Of a stretch of 64,000 bases of DNA, positions 37,401 to 62,854 are shown one piece after another; position 1 is the first letter of the stretch; every line of letters starts with the position of its first letter. The position numbers and the translations under genes are program-made. This DNA comes from Salminus brasiliensis. Lineage: Eukaryota > Chordata > Actinopteri > Characiformes > Bryconidae. The DNA is taken from the NCBI RefSeq assembly GCF_030463535.1, contig NC_132894.1, forward strand, positions 16,983,933-17,047,932, in the 5' to 3' direction. Below the pieces are notes generated by a model that worked only from the letters and a program-made list of their open reading frames with translations, searched no databases and had not been told where the DNA came from.

Positions 37401-39594
37401 GCAGTAGTGCTACCTTTAAAAAGGCTATGATAAATGAACAGCTGCTCATTACTATGCACTTTGTGCAGTTACTACACTTGTTATTGTTGTTTTTTTACGA
37501 TCAGGTCCAGACATGATCCCGTGTTGCCCTTTTAAATATGGCAGCCCTGGTTCCATGCCAGTTCCATTAGAAACGTCTTCAACACGCCCGCTGGGAATTC
37601 TCCAGAAAAGAAGACCTGCCCTACTCACACATGGGCTCACTCAGACATTACCTGGACTTTGTACAAGGGGGCTGGTATGATAAAGTCCAGGTAATGTCCA
37701 GTACAACTGATTCAGACAGTTTCCATGCATGTCGTAGTTGTTGATTATTTGTATTGCATTTTGAGGCATCATTTACCTGAGAAAGAGGCATTTTAAAGAG
37801 TCTACGAATCAAACTAATCAATCTCACTACTGGGTTTGTATAACAACAGTGCATGTCAGTCCCAGTTTACAGTGCTTGCCTTAAGAACCTGCTGCCATAT
37901 CTGCCATAACCAGCAAACATTTACATTTTAAGAAATCTTTTTTTCCCCTCAGTTATTTCTCACATGATTCTTTCTGTGGTTACCCCTGTGCCAGCACCCA
38001 TGCTAAGTGGCCTGGTTGTGTTAATCTTCTTACAGCCTTATTATGCAGAGATGACTGAATACCCACATTTCCAATTATTTTCCAGATTGAAAGCAACAAC
38101 TGTGCCCAGGATTGAGACCTGCACCATCTCCTAGAATAGGATACACATTTATATTACATTTATATTAATAAATATTACATTTATTACTTTTTATTATTAC
38201 ACATATTTAACCGGGTCGTTCGGTTGTATGTGAAATGCTTAGGAAGACATAAGCCATAAATCATTTAATAGTGTTTAATGAAATGCACATCAGAATGACA
38301 TCATCAGCAGCCAATCAGGAAACAGATCCCGTGAGGAGTGACCCCTCTCCCAGTGAGTCATTCAGTCACAGATGAGCCGTCACGGCTCTGATTCAGTCTT
38401 GTGATGCTGATTCGATGCCTTTTCCCGCTCTAAGCCTTTAAGACTTTACGATCAGTATAAAGGCCTTAGTGACACGTACAAACAGGCCAGTTATCACTGT
38501 TCATTTCCACTCTGATAAAACCACATAGAAGATTTCCTGTAAAGACCCCTGTATCACACAAATAAATAAAGGCCAATGTTTCAGACTGGCACCTGAAGAA
38601 ACACCGGTTATGACCATCCACCGTCCTGCTAGCTACATTTTCCCTCAAAAGGTTAAAAGGTCATTCTGGGGAACTTCCAGCTCTAAATCTGTTCAACATT
38701 ACACACAGCGTCGAGACAGGTAGCTAGCTAGGCCAAAGTCACAGCACGGCCACAACCTCTTGGCCGGCAGTGAGTCGGTCATTAAAAAAGGATGAGTGGG
38801 TGTGGCTTAATAGCCACCTACGTCCTAGATGTCAATCGAGTTGTCAGATGCTGAAGAGGCCCAACCACTCTCCGTGAATCAATATGGTGCTCTGCTCGGA
38901 CCGGCGCAGTTTCCATAGCAACGCTCAGGCTCAGGCAATCCGCCTATGGCTGCTGCAGCACCAGAGAGTCAAGAAAGAGTAGGAGGCAGCATGGCACAAT
39001 AACCTACTTCCATTCAAATACTTCCATGGAAAGGGCAAAAAGACCTACAGATTTATTTTAACGTGCTTAGAAGATTTTAAAGTAAAAAAAACATTATTTT
39101 TTGTCTGATAAAATAATTGCTAATTTTTTCTTTTTTATTTTTTAATCACATAAAAACGAATATGACTCTGGCAGCAGTGGCTGGAATACAACCAGCAAAG
39201 TGCTGACCTGTGTTTCTTTGCGTGTATATTAATTATTCTCACAATTCATTTAGATAAGTATTTCACTAGCCAGCTACATCACACCACCAGTGCTAATATA
39301 ATATGCTGTAATATACAATATACTCATATACAATATTCACCAAAATCACTGTGAAAGCAAGCACAGAGCAATCTGTCTGTCGTCTGGTTCTCCGTGCCAG
39401 CAGCCATGCTAATCTCTTTCCCCCACCACACCCCCCTTCAACCCCACATCCCAACCCCAGAGCCACCCATCCTCCACTCCCAGCCAAGAGGACCAAAGAT
39501 GCGAGGACTCACCGACATGGGTGATAACACAGCCCACCCGTTCCTGGAGCTCCTGCACGGACATCTCTTCCTCTTCCTCCAGCCAGCAGAGCAT
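3774..39594 (-). CDS. mcf2l2: mcf2l2 (partial, 5' 15 coding exons): Dbl-family Rho guanine-nucleotide exchange factor
   Basis: Encodes a Dbl/DBS-type exchange factor that would activate Rho-family GTPases. In transcription order the coding exons are 39594-39513, 16622-16539, 12158-12044, 11781-11691, 10881-10762, 9752-9636, 9463-9314, 9134-9010, 7257-7143, 7036-6917, 6754-6563, 6119-5928, 4622-4445, 4098-3998 and 3862-3774. They join in one open frame of about 623 residues. The Sec14/CRAL-TRIO-like domain spans about residues 50-205, the spectrin-like helical region about 250-500, and a Ser/Pro-rich linker follows. The DH and PH domains are outside the window to the left. The N-terminus and exon 2 resemble MCF2L2 more than the paralogue MCF2L, and the nested b3gnt5 supports that choice. 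The start ATG matches the human start position as recalled. Introns total about 34 kb. Confidence 0.92.
3998..4098 (-). CDS. mcf2l2: mcf2l2 coding exon 14
   Basis: Residues about 561-594, including RRSSENNSTKQP and RRAKGGIK, a basic Ser-rich linker. It is in frame with exon 13 only if exon 13 ends at 4445. Donor GTAC. Confidence 0.78.
4445..4622 (-). CDS. mcf2l2: mcf2l2 coding exon 13
   Basis: Residues about 502-561, including RLSAKQTRPVQPVAPRPESS, a hallmark of the MCF2L/MCF2L2 linker. Two donors overlap: GTAGGT (exon end 4445) and GTAACC (exon end 4441). The second would put a stop in exon 14, so 4445 was chosen. Confidence 0.9.
4623..5927 (-). other. mcf2l2 intron
   Basis: 1.3 kb, AT-rich; no exon, RNA gene or clear transposon recognised. 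Confidence 0.5.
5928..6119 (-). CDS. mcf2l2: mcf2l2 coding exon 12
   Basis: Residues 438-501, exactly 64 codons. GVYLLASQAVDKCQSQEGAE is strongly conserved across the MCF2L family. Flanked by AG and GTAG. Confidence 0.93.
6563..6754 (-). CDS. mcf2l2: mcf2l2 coding exon 11
   Basis: Residues 374-437, 64 codons. EKAQLHALHGDQLIQSNHYA followed by a DSIRPKCVELR motif; spectrin-like helical region. Confidence 0.93.
6917..7036 (-). CDS. mcf2l2: mcf2l2 coding exon 10
   Basis: Residues 334-373, 40 codons: LSDIGDCVGRVVQLLKELKS, matching the human spectrin-repeat stretch. Donor GTCTGA. Confidence 0.92.
7143..7257 (-). CDS. mcf2l2: mcf2l2 coding exon 9
   Basis: Residues about 295-333: FWSKHHLKLEQCLQLRHFEQ, among the best-conserved segments of the Dbl/DBS spectrin region. 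Confidence 0.93.
7258..9009 (-). other. mcf2l2 intron with a Tc1 relic
   Basis: 1.75 kb. Holds a degraded Tc1/mariner-like piece at about 7975-8425; the remainder is AT-rich with nothing recognisable. Confidence 0.5.
7975..8425 (+). mobile_element. Degraded Tc1/mariner-like transposon fragment
   Basis: The plus strand carries remnants of a Tc1-like transposase reading: an 'aggcgaaggaagatctt' stretch, then 'ttcattccacagcaagataatgatcccaaacatac', which encodes a broken (H)PQQDNDPKHT-type motif. The same motifs recur near 19920-20420, so the two belong to one family. Frames are broken and the element is inactive. Confidence 0.7.
9010..9134 (-). CDS. mcf2l2: mcf2l2 coding exon 8
   Basis: Residues about 254-295: DELKLAMKQGNTLLSCIKD, then a variable linker ending TTVER. 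Acceptor CAG, donor GTTTGC (weak after +2). Confidence 0.9.
9314..9463 (-). CDS. mcf2l2: mcf2l2 coding exon 7
   Basis: Residues 204-253, 50 codons: AKMLQKFGTDLAETELPNDV, conserved across MCF2, MCF2L and MCF2L2, after the end of the Sec14-like domain. Confidence 0.94.
9636..9752 (-). CDS. mcf2l2: mcf2l2 coding exon 6
   Basis: Residues 165-203, 39 codons: SLSDLHGYVDKGQLTCELGG, the C-terminal part of the Sec14/CRAL-TRIO-like domain. Donor GTGAGT. Confidence 0.94.
9753..10761 (-). other. mcf2l2 intron
   Basis: 1 kb of AT-rich sequence with a short palindromic 'tata' tract near 10080-10130; no exon or transposon recognised. Confidence 0.5.
10762..10881 (-). CDS. mcf2l2: mcf2l2 coding exon 5
   Basis: Residues 125-164, 40 codons: AFPGNLQLVLVLRPSRFFQR and DIGIRLHRDDFKMKVP. 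Core of the Sec14-like domain. Donor GTAAGC. Confidence 0.95.
10882..11690 (-). other. mcf2l2 intron
   Basis: 809 bases, AT-rich; nothing recognisable seen. Confidence 0.5.
11691..11781 (-). CDS. mcf2l2: mcf2l2 coding exon 4
   Basis: Residues about 94-124: SIGFIIIIDRRRDKWSSVKA, a signature of the family's Sec14-like domain. Acceptor CAG, donor GTATGT. Confidence 0.95.
12044..12158 (-). CDS. mcf2l2: mcf2l2 coding exon 3
   Basis: Residues about 56-94: GGRGKDGAPIITFPEYSDF, ending VVTYLTSIP. Start of the Sec14-like domain. Donor GTGACC. Confidence 0.95.
12681..12830 (+). repeat. Inverted repeat copy A
   Basis: Imperfect reverse-complement match to 15722-15870. Shared blocks include 'taccccatacatcctaag', 'ggagagcagga' and 'gagacatc'. 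Both copies are probably one dispersed repeat in opposite orientation; family unknown. Confidence 0.75.
12992..13316 (+). mobile_element. tRNA-derived SINE, copy 1
   Basis: Begins with a tRNA-like head: A-box region 'gtggctcagcggttagagc' and B box 'ggttcgattcc' at 13045-13055. A body with 'ctgccactgttgggccc' and a (TG)n-bearing 3' part follow. A second copy at 49064-49322 shares head, body and the tail 'gttaaatgcggaggacac'. The (TG)n stretch at 13186-13222 is longer here than in the other copy. Confidence 0.85.
14863..15660. repeat. Cluster of imperfect direct repeats
   Basis: Two modules are duplicated. Module 1 ('cagattgggatt' to 'gagaacaagt') is at 14863-14965 and, with insertions, 15461-15595. 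Module 2 ('acgcatatc' ... 'cagcacaatt' ... 'acacatatta') is at 15382-15456 and 15591-15660. Arms have diverged, so the duplication is old. No coding potential was recognised. Confidence 0.6.
15722..15870 (-). repeat. Inverted repeat copy B
   Basis: Minus-strand partner of 12681-12830 (see there). The two copies are about 2.9 kb apart with divergence spread along the arms. Confidence 0.75.
16539..16622 (-). CDS. mcf2l2: mcf2l2 coding exon 2
   Basis: Residues about 28-55: DEIMQQDIRPLLAVDIIEQL, then HRQFALLSG, close to the human MCF2L2 sequence. Its first two bases complete a codon begun by a first exon ending in G, so any first exon must end in that phase. Donor GTAAGA. Confidence 0.95.
17085..17540. 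mobile_element. Tc1/mariner-like relic, family A copy 1
   Basis: Begins with 'ttcaaccccttcatgacaag' and contains 'cacagaaggcatgacgttttctcc'-type text; both recur in the longer copy at 41508-42330. Internal deletions and frame breaks make it inactive. Confidence 0.65.
17541..17575 (+). mobile_element. Single hAT-like MITE end
   Basis: 'tagggctgggcaattatc' resembles the 'agggctgggcgatat' terminal repeat seen in the elements at 22119 and 30422. No partner end was found nearby. Confidence 0.35.
17815..17882 (+). repeat. (CA)n microsatellite
   Basis: About 34 CA units with two CG interruptions near the left end. Confidence 0.95.
18885..19440 (+). mobile_element. LINE-like 3' fragment
   Basis: The plus strand reads CITAWFGNCA, then RKTLQRIVRTAE, then (frame-shifted) the histidine/cysteine-rich end and LCNSFF..AIRFLNS, the C-terminal end of a fish non-LTR retrotransposon protein. 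A tail with 'aaagctgctttgtgacaact' follows. 5'-truncated and frameshifted. Confidence 0.75.
19555..20790 (+). mobile_element. Degraded Tc1/mariner-like transposon(s)
   Basis: Opens with a region encoding MMARRLGLNISKRLGRS-like text, the helix-turn-helix start of a Tc1-like transposase. Further on it carries 'caccaaggaag'-type and 'catcccacagcaagataatgaccc' (QQDNDPKH) text, as in the 7975 relic. Stops and frameshifts break the frame repeatedly. The two ends look like different Tc1 families, so one may be nested in or joined to the other. Confidence 0.75.
21721..21741 (+). repeat. Short (CA)n microsatellite
   Basis: About ten CA units. Confidence 0.8.
22119..22301. mobile_element. Small MITE with hAT-like ends
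   Basis: Left end 'cagtaggggtgtatataatg' and right end (reverse complement) 'cagtagggctgggcgatat' form an imperfect terminal inverted repeat around about 140 AT-rich bases. No clean target duplication was found. Confidence 0.6.
22624..22647 (+). repeat. (CA)n microsatellite
   Basis: Twelve CA units. Confidence 0.9.
22740..22787 (+). repeat. A-run plus (AT)n microsatellite
   Basis: A run of A followed by about twelve AT units and an AT-rich remainder. Confidence 0.9.
24923..24934 (+). repeat. Poly-G run
   Basis: Twelve consecutive G residues. Confidence 0.85.
25370..25434 (+). repeat. Long (AT)n microsatellite
   Basis: About 31 uninterrupted AT units, the longest AT array in the window. 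Confidence 0.95.
26083..26125. repeat. Perfect 18-bp hairpin
   Basis: 'tcagtgactggaggtcat' (26083-26100), a 7-base loop (26101-26107), then its exact reverse complement (26108-26125). Pairing stops at 26082/26126. Function unknown. Confidence 0.9.
28222..28400 (-). mobile_element. tRNA-derived SINE, reversed
   Basis: On the minus strand, 'ggttcgaatctcag' (B-box-like) is followed by 'gtcatgctgcctgcc', as in tRNA-derived SINEs of fishes. It is a different family from the 12992 and 49064 copies. Confidence 0.55.
29323..29350 (+). repeat. (AAT)n microsatellite
   Basis: About nine AAT units. Confidence 0.9.
29950..29990. mobile_element. Single hAT-like MITE end
   Basis: 'cataccgcccagccctactg' is the right end of the element type at 22119. 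No left partner identified. Confidence 0.4.
30422..31016. mobile_element. Candidate hAT-like nonautonomous element
   Basis: Starts 'cagggctgggtgatatg'; near the right end the reverse complement reads 'aggtgtgggcggtatgg', an imperfect inverted repeat. Flanks are 'gcacatca' (30414-30421) and 'ccacatca' (31017-31024), 7 of 8 identical, consistent with an 8-bp hAT target duplication. No transposase text inside. It lies 175 bases from the candidate alternative mcf2l2 exon. Confidence 0.5.
31192..31282 (-). CDS. mcf2l2: Candidate alternative first coding exon of mcf2l2
   Basis: The ATG at 31282 opens 30 codons plus one base (MDGYQTLPSRCCTCGTRARD..., ending MVRIST) and meets a strong donor, GTGAGA. 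The terminal G is in exactly the phase of the main first exon, so joining to exon 2 restores D-E-I without a frame change. The segment is rich in CpG and in G+C relative to the intron. The paralogue MCF2L is known to use several first exons ending just before the same D-E-I. I do not recognise the peptide; this could be chance. Confidence 0.45.
33640..34560 (+). mobile_element. LINE-like 3' fragment
   Basis: Plus-strand text includes ITKKAQQCLYFLQRLRKA and MFYRGVVESILLS, the conserved end of a fish non-LTR retrotransposon protein, then 'ctgctgccgtctggcagaagg'. A tail with 'gtacttgtac', 'atgactataaa' and a 'cttgacttgac' terminal repeat matches the copy at 46420. Frameshifted and 5'-truncated. 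Confidence 0.8.
36046..36235 (+). mobile_element. Fragments of fish dispersed repeats
   Basis: 'cactcttaaaaaaataagggtaccc' resembles the end of a common fish DNA element, mirrored at 44738-44805. It is followed at about 36168 by 'caggggtgcctaatcctgctc', another widespread repeat. Ends are not resolved. Confidence 0.4.
37644..37698. repeat. Perfect 17-bp inverted repeat
   Basis: 'gacattacctggacttt' (37644-37660), a 21-base loop, then the exact reverse complement (37682-37698). Too short for a typical animal pre-miRNA; may be paired ends of a small MITE. Confidence 0.85.
39513..39594 (-). CDS. mcf2l2: mcf2l2 coding exon 1 (main)
   Basis: Residues 1-28: MLCWLEEEEEMSVQELQER, then CVITHV, aligning with the human start MLSCLKEEMPPQEL... 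as recalled. Donor GTGAGT leaves a single G in the codon. G at -3 gives a fair start context. The frame stays open upstream to another ATG at 39690, which would add 32 Arg/Glu-rich residues; the downstream ATG is preferred because it matches the human start. Confidence 0.85.
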
Positions 39595-39818
39595 CTCAGG
39601 GGCAGCCTCTCTCCTCTCTTCTCCTCTCCTCTCCCACTCCTCTCCCACTCCTCTCGCTCCTGCACCAGAGGGCTCCCCCCGCTCACACAAAGCAGTCGAC
39701 CACTCCCAGGCCGGTGAAGCAGCACCTCTCCAATTGAGCGGAGGAGAGAGCTGGGTCCAGCAGTCCAGTGTGGATGCGGTTCGCAGTGTATGCTGTTGAT
39801 GTTAATTATTCATTCTGC

Positions 39819-39842
39819 GCACACACACACACACACACACAC
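39819..39842 (+). repeat. (CA)n microsatellite
   Basis: Twelve CA units, 5' of mcf2l2 exon 1. Confidence 0.9.
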
Positions 39843-41507
39843 GCGAGTATACAATGTCTGGGAGGACTTTGAACAGCTCTCTAAGCCTGTGCTGCGCTTG
39901 CTCTCCCAAAGGCTGAGTCAGATAACAAATCACAGGACAGCTACCTGCCTGCAGAGAGACATGAGGGTTACAGCTGGTCAGACAGAAAATCTGGAGTCCA
40001 GGAATAGGTGGAATGGAGCTGGGGTGTTTCAATACTATGGGCCATGTTCACAGGACAAGGAGAGTCTAGGGTTAGGATTAAACCAGCCTTAAGGCTTTAT
40101 GATCCCAGAATTGTATTATTCTTAATTATGTCTCAAAAAGCAAACTCACTTTAACACACAGCTTAATTATATAAAAAGGAGAATTATTATTAAGTATTAA
40201 TAACCCCCTTGTGTTCATCCAATGTCTAGGACTGAGCCTAATATAAAAGCGAACACACAAGGAGAGGAGATATGCTGCTGGAGACACCGTTCCACTGGGG
40301 CTCTGGGCCAGAGTTTAGTCCTCGCTAGAGAGGATGACATATCATCATCTCATTATGCTGAAGCCCTTGGGACCAGGACTATTGCCTTGGAAATGCACAA
40401 TATGGGGATGCCATCTGCGTAGTTGCCATTAGCTTACTCATTTATCTACAGAGCTACAAGGCCAGAACAGGCCTTTAAGGCAGCGTCTTGATATGTAGGT
40501 TATAACACAAACTGCAAATAATTGTATTTTTTAATTCACTATGCAGACTAAAAGTCCAAAAACATCAATAAAATTGTGAAAGAAATTGACAGTATTAATG
40601 ACATGATACAAGATAAATGTAGTCATTTGAGACTAAAGAGAAAAAACAGCATTTTTACTGATATTTGTCATATTATTATTACTTTTTATCTAAGAGTAAC
40701 TAATGAAGTGAAATGGTGACCCTTAGAAAAAGAACACAGAGAGGGAGAATAAATTCTTTCAATAATTTACTTGAGTACAGAATTAGCTTTTGAGTCCAGA
40801 AGGAATACAGTAAGATATTTTATTACCTCTAGCTCAGAAAAGTACAGAGTGTATAGTGTGTTATAGGGTTTTTAACAGGGTAATAACTGATCCAAAAAAA
40901 AAAAAGAAAAAAAAAGAGAATTTTCTTCCAAACATGCTTAATATTTTTACCCACTGACTTACAGTGACTCCGGGTTATCTTTACAAAGATTAAACATACA
41001 GTCTTTCAAGTCTTTGAAGAACACTGGATACTTGGACACCATCAATGTAATGTAGTAAAAGTACTATATTAGATAAAAGCACCGAACATCACAGCATTGC
41101 TTTCCCCACCTCATAAAAAAATGTAAAACAAAAACGGCCCTTGTTTTCATTTAGCGTCTCTCAGTGGGAGCGCTGTATTCAGAAGAGGAGCCGTTTCGTT
41201 TTCTAGCCTGGAGGATAACTGATCCGTTTCTCTGGAGTTTGATACTCCTCCTTGCCCTGTAGGTCATGATTTACAGCTTTACTACCCCCATCAGAACCTT
41301 CAAGTATATTGCAGATGCACATGTAAAATAAAACATGAAAAACATGTAAAATGAAAAACAGCTGGTTCAGGTTATCTACTGTTCCACGTAAGTTTTGTTC
41401 CCCTTAATGTATCTCTTAATATTTAAGAAAGCATATTCGCATATTCGTACCTGCTCAGTATTAAATATTTGTGTAAACATGGTAAATACACACACATCTC
41501 CAAATTC

Positions 41508-42330
41508 AACCCCTTCATGACAAGCTTTTTTAGTACTGGGTAGAGCATCTTTTTGCTGTTATGAGCTGCTGCAAACGTGATACATAGTCAGACACCAGCT
41601 TCCGCCAGCATTCCTGGATGAATCTTAGCCCATTCCTTTAGGCACTAGCCTCCAGTTCACTAATAATCACAACTGCCTTCTTCACATCCCACCAGAGGAT
41701 TTAAAGAAAAATATATATGGGGTTCAAGTCAGGGGGTTTGTGACAGCCAGTCCAGAATCTTCCAGGGCTTCTTCTGAAACCAAGCCTTGATGGACTTGGG
41801 ATAACTGTCCTGTTTGAAGGTCCGATAGCGTCCAAGCTTCAGCTTCCGCACAGAAGGCATGACGTTTTCTCCTAGGATACTTGATTGAATCCATTCCTCC
41901 AGCAGGACAATTATCCCAAGTTTACCTCAAAGTTCACCAAGACTTGGTTTCAGAAGAAGTCCTGGAAGATTCCGAAGTGGCCAACACAGTTGCCAAAGAG
42001 ATCTTTGGGGAGATCTAAAAAAAAGACAGTTGCATAATGCAAGAATATTAGTGAACTGGAGGCCATTGCTCATTAGTAATGGGCCAAGATTCCTCAGGAA
42101 CGCTGCCAAGAGCTGGTGCCTGGCTATGCATCATGCTTGTCACAGGTCATAAAGACGCTCGTCATTGAGGGGTTGAATATTTCTGAGGCTGCAGTTGTCA
42201 TTAAAAGTGGAATTCTGTTGAAACTGGAGAAAGCACTTATTATATCAGTAATATTCAGCTATAGAAATTGTTCTTCCTTGAATGTACATTTAGCTAAAAA
42301 GCCTAATTTGCAATGAGGTTGAATAATTTC
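41508..42330 (-). mobile_element. Tc1/mariner-like relic, family A copy 2
   Basis: Left end 'ttcaaccccttcatgacaag' and right end 'attgaggggttgaata' are imperfect inverted repeats. In the right half the plus strand carries 'ccagcaggacaattatcc' followed by a region reading KTWFQKKSW, transposase-like. Stops abound. Same family as 17085-17540. Confidence 0.7.
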
Positions 42331-42394
42331 GATTGCAACGGTACCTTGCTTGTCATACTGTAACACCATCAAGCCGACCCAGTGACATCACCAA

Positions 42395-42640
42395 TTCTTT
42401 TTTGTGATGCTCGTCCAAGCTCTTACAGAAGTTTCTTTCAGTTGCTGTTTGTCTTAGGTGGTTTATATTCTTCAGGAGGTGAAATGCACGTTAAATTGGT
42501 TTAGGGTCTGGAGATTGACTTGGTTAGTCTAAAACCTTCCACGTTTTTTCGGACTCCTTGGTTGCGTTGGCAGTGTGTTTAAAGCAGTGTACCTCCACAG
42601 TGCTTGGCCAATGAGCTTGTATGTTTTGGCTCAGATTCTT
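42395..42640. mobile_element. Further Tc1-like relic
   Basis: 'gattgacttggttagtctaaaaccttccac' and 'cagtgtgtttaaag' resemble internal text of fish Tc1-like elements. No ends found. Confidence 0.4.
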
Positions 42641-42663
42641 TCTATCTCCACATTTTCCTCGGT

Positions 42664-42700
42664 TATATATATATATATATATAAATATATATATATATAT
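42664..42700 (+). repeat. (AT)n microsatellite
   Basis: About 18 AT units with one AAA interruption. Confidence 0.9.
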
Positions 42701-43204
42701 CTTGTAACGTGATGCATCTTCCAGGGTTCAGAGCTCTAACTAATCAAACTTATTCAGTGTTACATTTACAGTGTTTCTTTGAGCTAAAACAGACATTGCC
42801 TACATTCATCATAAGCCCACAAAGGTAGTCGGAAATGTCATGAGGTTTTGTTCTTATATTATACATAACTTTGTTACTGGTAGCTAAACATTCTGCATAT
42901 ATTAGATAAAATATTAGGATTATTTTGAGGAAAAAGATTAAATATTAAAATAACAATAAATTATTTAGACATATCACTTATCACTAAATATAATAGAATT
43001 CAACATGCTAATAACTATAATCAGTTTTCAATATCACAGTGGTCCAATTCCAGAGATCCACTTTATCATTGAACTTACTGCTGGTACAGGACAGCCTTTG
43101 CAGCTGATTGCCCACCAATTTACTGTAATGCATCTGTATGAAAGCTAGCAGTAAATGTTAAACTAATTCTCCTTGGTCTGTTGTTAAGTCATCTGTTGCA
43201 TTCA

Positions 43205-62043
<18,839 letters not shown>

Positions 62044-62779
62044 CCTTTTCCTCCTCCGATCCACTCATTCGACTGACATTTCTGAGTCGGAAAATCAGCT
62101 ACTGTCTTTTCAGGAAAGAGCTTATCAGAGGGTTAAGCCCAACAATTCCTTCTGTGGTCGGCAGGCAAGGGTCTTCGTGACTGCAGCAACGTTGCTGACA
62201 GCCCAGACTACAGACCTCCAGCCAGAACCGAGAGAAGGACACGCATGAAATGGTGATGCTGTTGACATATGGGGTCTCAACATCTATGCGAAAACACTAC
62301 ACCGCCCTCAATACCTGACTTTACGCAGCTGTTGACACCCTGGGAGGGACACCGGAGCAGACGCGAGCAGCCTTGACAGAGGCTTCACACGAGTAGCTGG
62401 ACATAAACAGGCGGAAAAGCAACACGGTAAAAGCCCCTTGTGCCAGGTTCAGAAATCTACTTTTCCTAATCCACACCTCCACTGCCTGCGTTTGATCATA
62501 TTCTAGATCGATTTTCTAAATTATTGTGTATTTTTGTCCGCAAATCTGAATAATTTATAGATAATAACTGTGTTGTTTTCAAAATACAAGTCCTCGTAAT
62601 TTTTTTCGCTTGTGCGGGAGTTGCAACCGTGCCGTCTCGCCAGCGGTGGCAGTGTTGGTCTTAGCAGGCATTTGGGTTCAGCTGCAGATTTAAGAGAGGA
62701 AGAGCGAGAGCGAGAGAGCGCCATTTAGCTGAATGCTCGCTCGCTCGCTAGCTTTTGGTCATTAATATACTTATTAATC
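62044..62779. promoter_or_regulatory. Divergent promoter region of phka2 and ncbp2
   Basis: 736 bases separate the two start codons, which point away from each other, so both 5' untranslated regions and promoters must fall here unless there are untranslated upstream exons elsewhere. The part next to ncbp2 (62620-62755) is GC-richer, with 'gagcgagagagcgccattt' (YY1-like core) and GCTC repeats. No TATA box was obvious. Confidence 0.6.
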
Positions 62780-62854
62780 ATGTCTATTAAACTCAACGCC
62801 CTTTTTAGCGACTCGTATATAGATGTAAGTCAATACAGAGACCAGCATTTCAAG
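62780..62854 (+). CDS. ncbp2: ncbp2 coding exon 1
   Basis: Residues 1-25, ending SQYRDQHFK, with donor GTAAGC. Start chosen because it gives the family start and length. Confidence 0.95.

Larger units (their letters stand above)
31283..39512 (-). other. mcf2l2 intron 1, outer part
   Basis: 8.2 kb between the alternative and the main first exon. It holds a LINE 3' fragment (33640-34560), a 17-bp hairpin (37644-37698) and repeat fragments at 36046-36235. A GC-richer stretch at 31900-32420 shows no convincing exon. Confidence 0.55.
39595..43204. other. mcf2l2 5' side and phka2 3' side intergenic
   Basis: Should include the mcf2l2 promoter (immediately right of 39594, GC-rich, with C-rich 'ctcctctcc' tracts) and the phka2 3' untranslated region (just left of 43205). 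The middle holds a (CA)n tract (39819-39842), Tc1-like relics (41508-42640) and an (AT)n tract (42664-42700). No other gene was seen. Confidence 0.55.
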
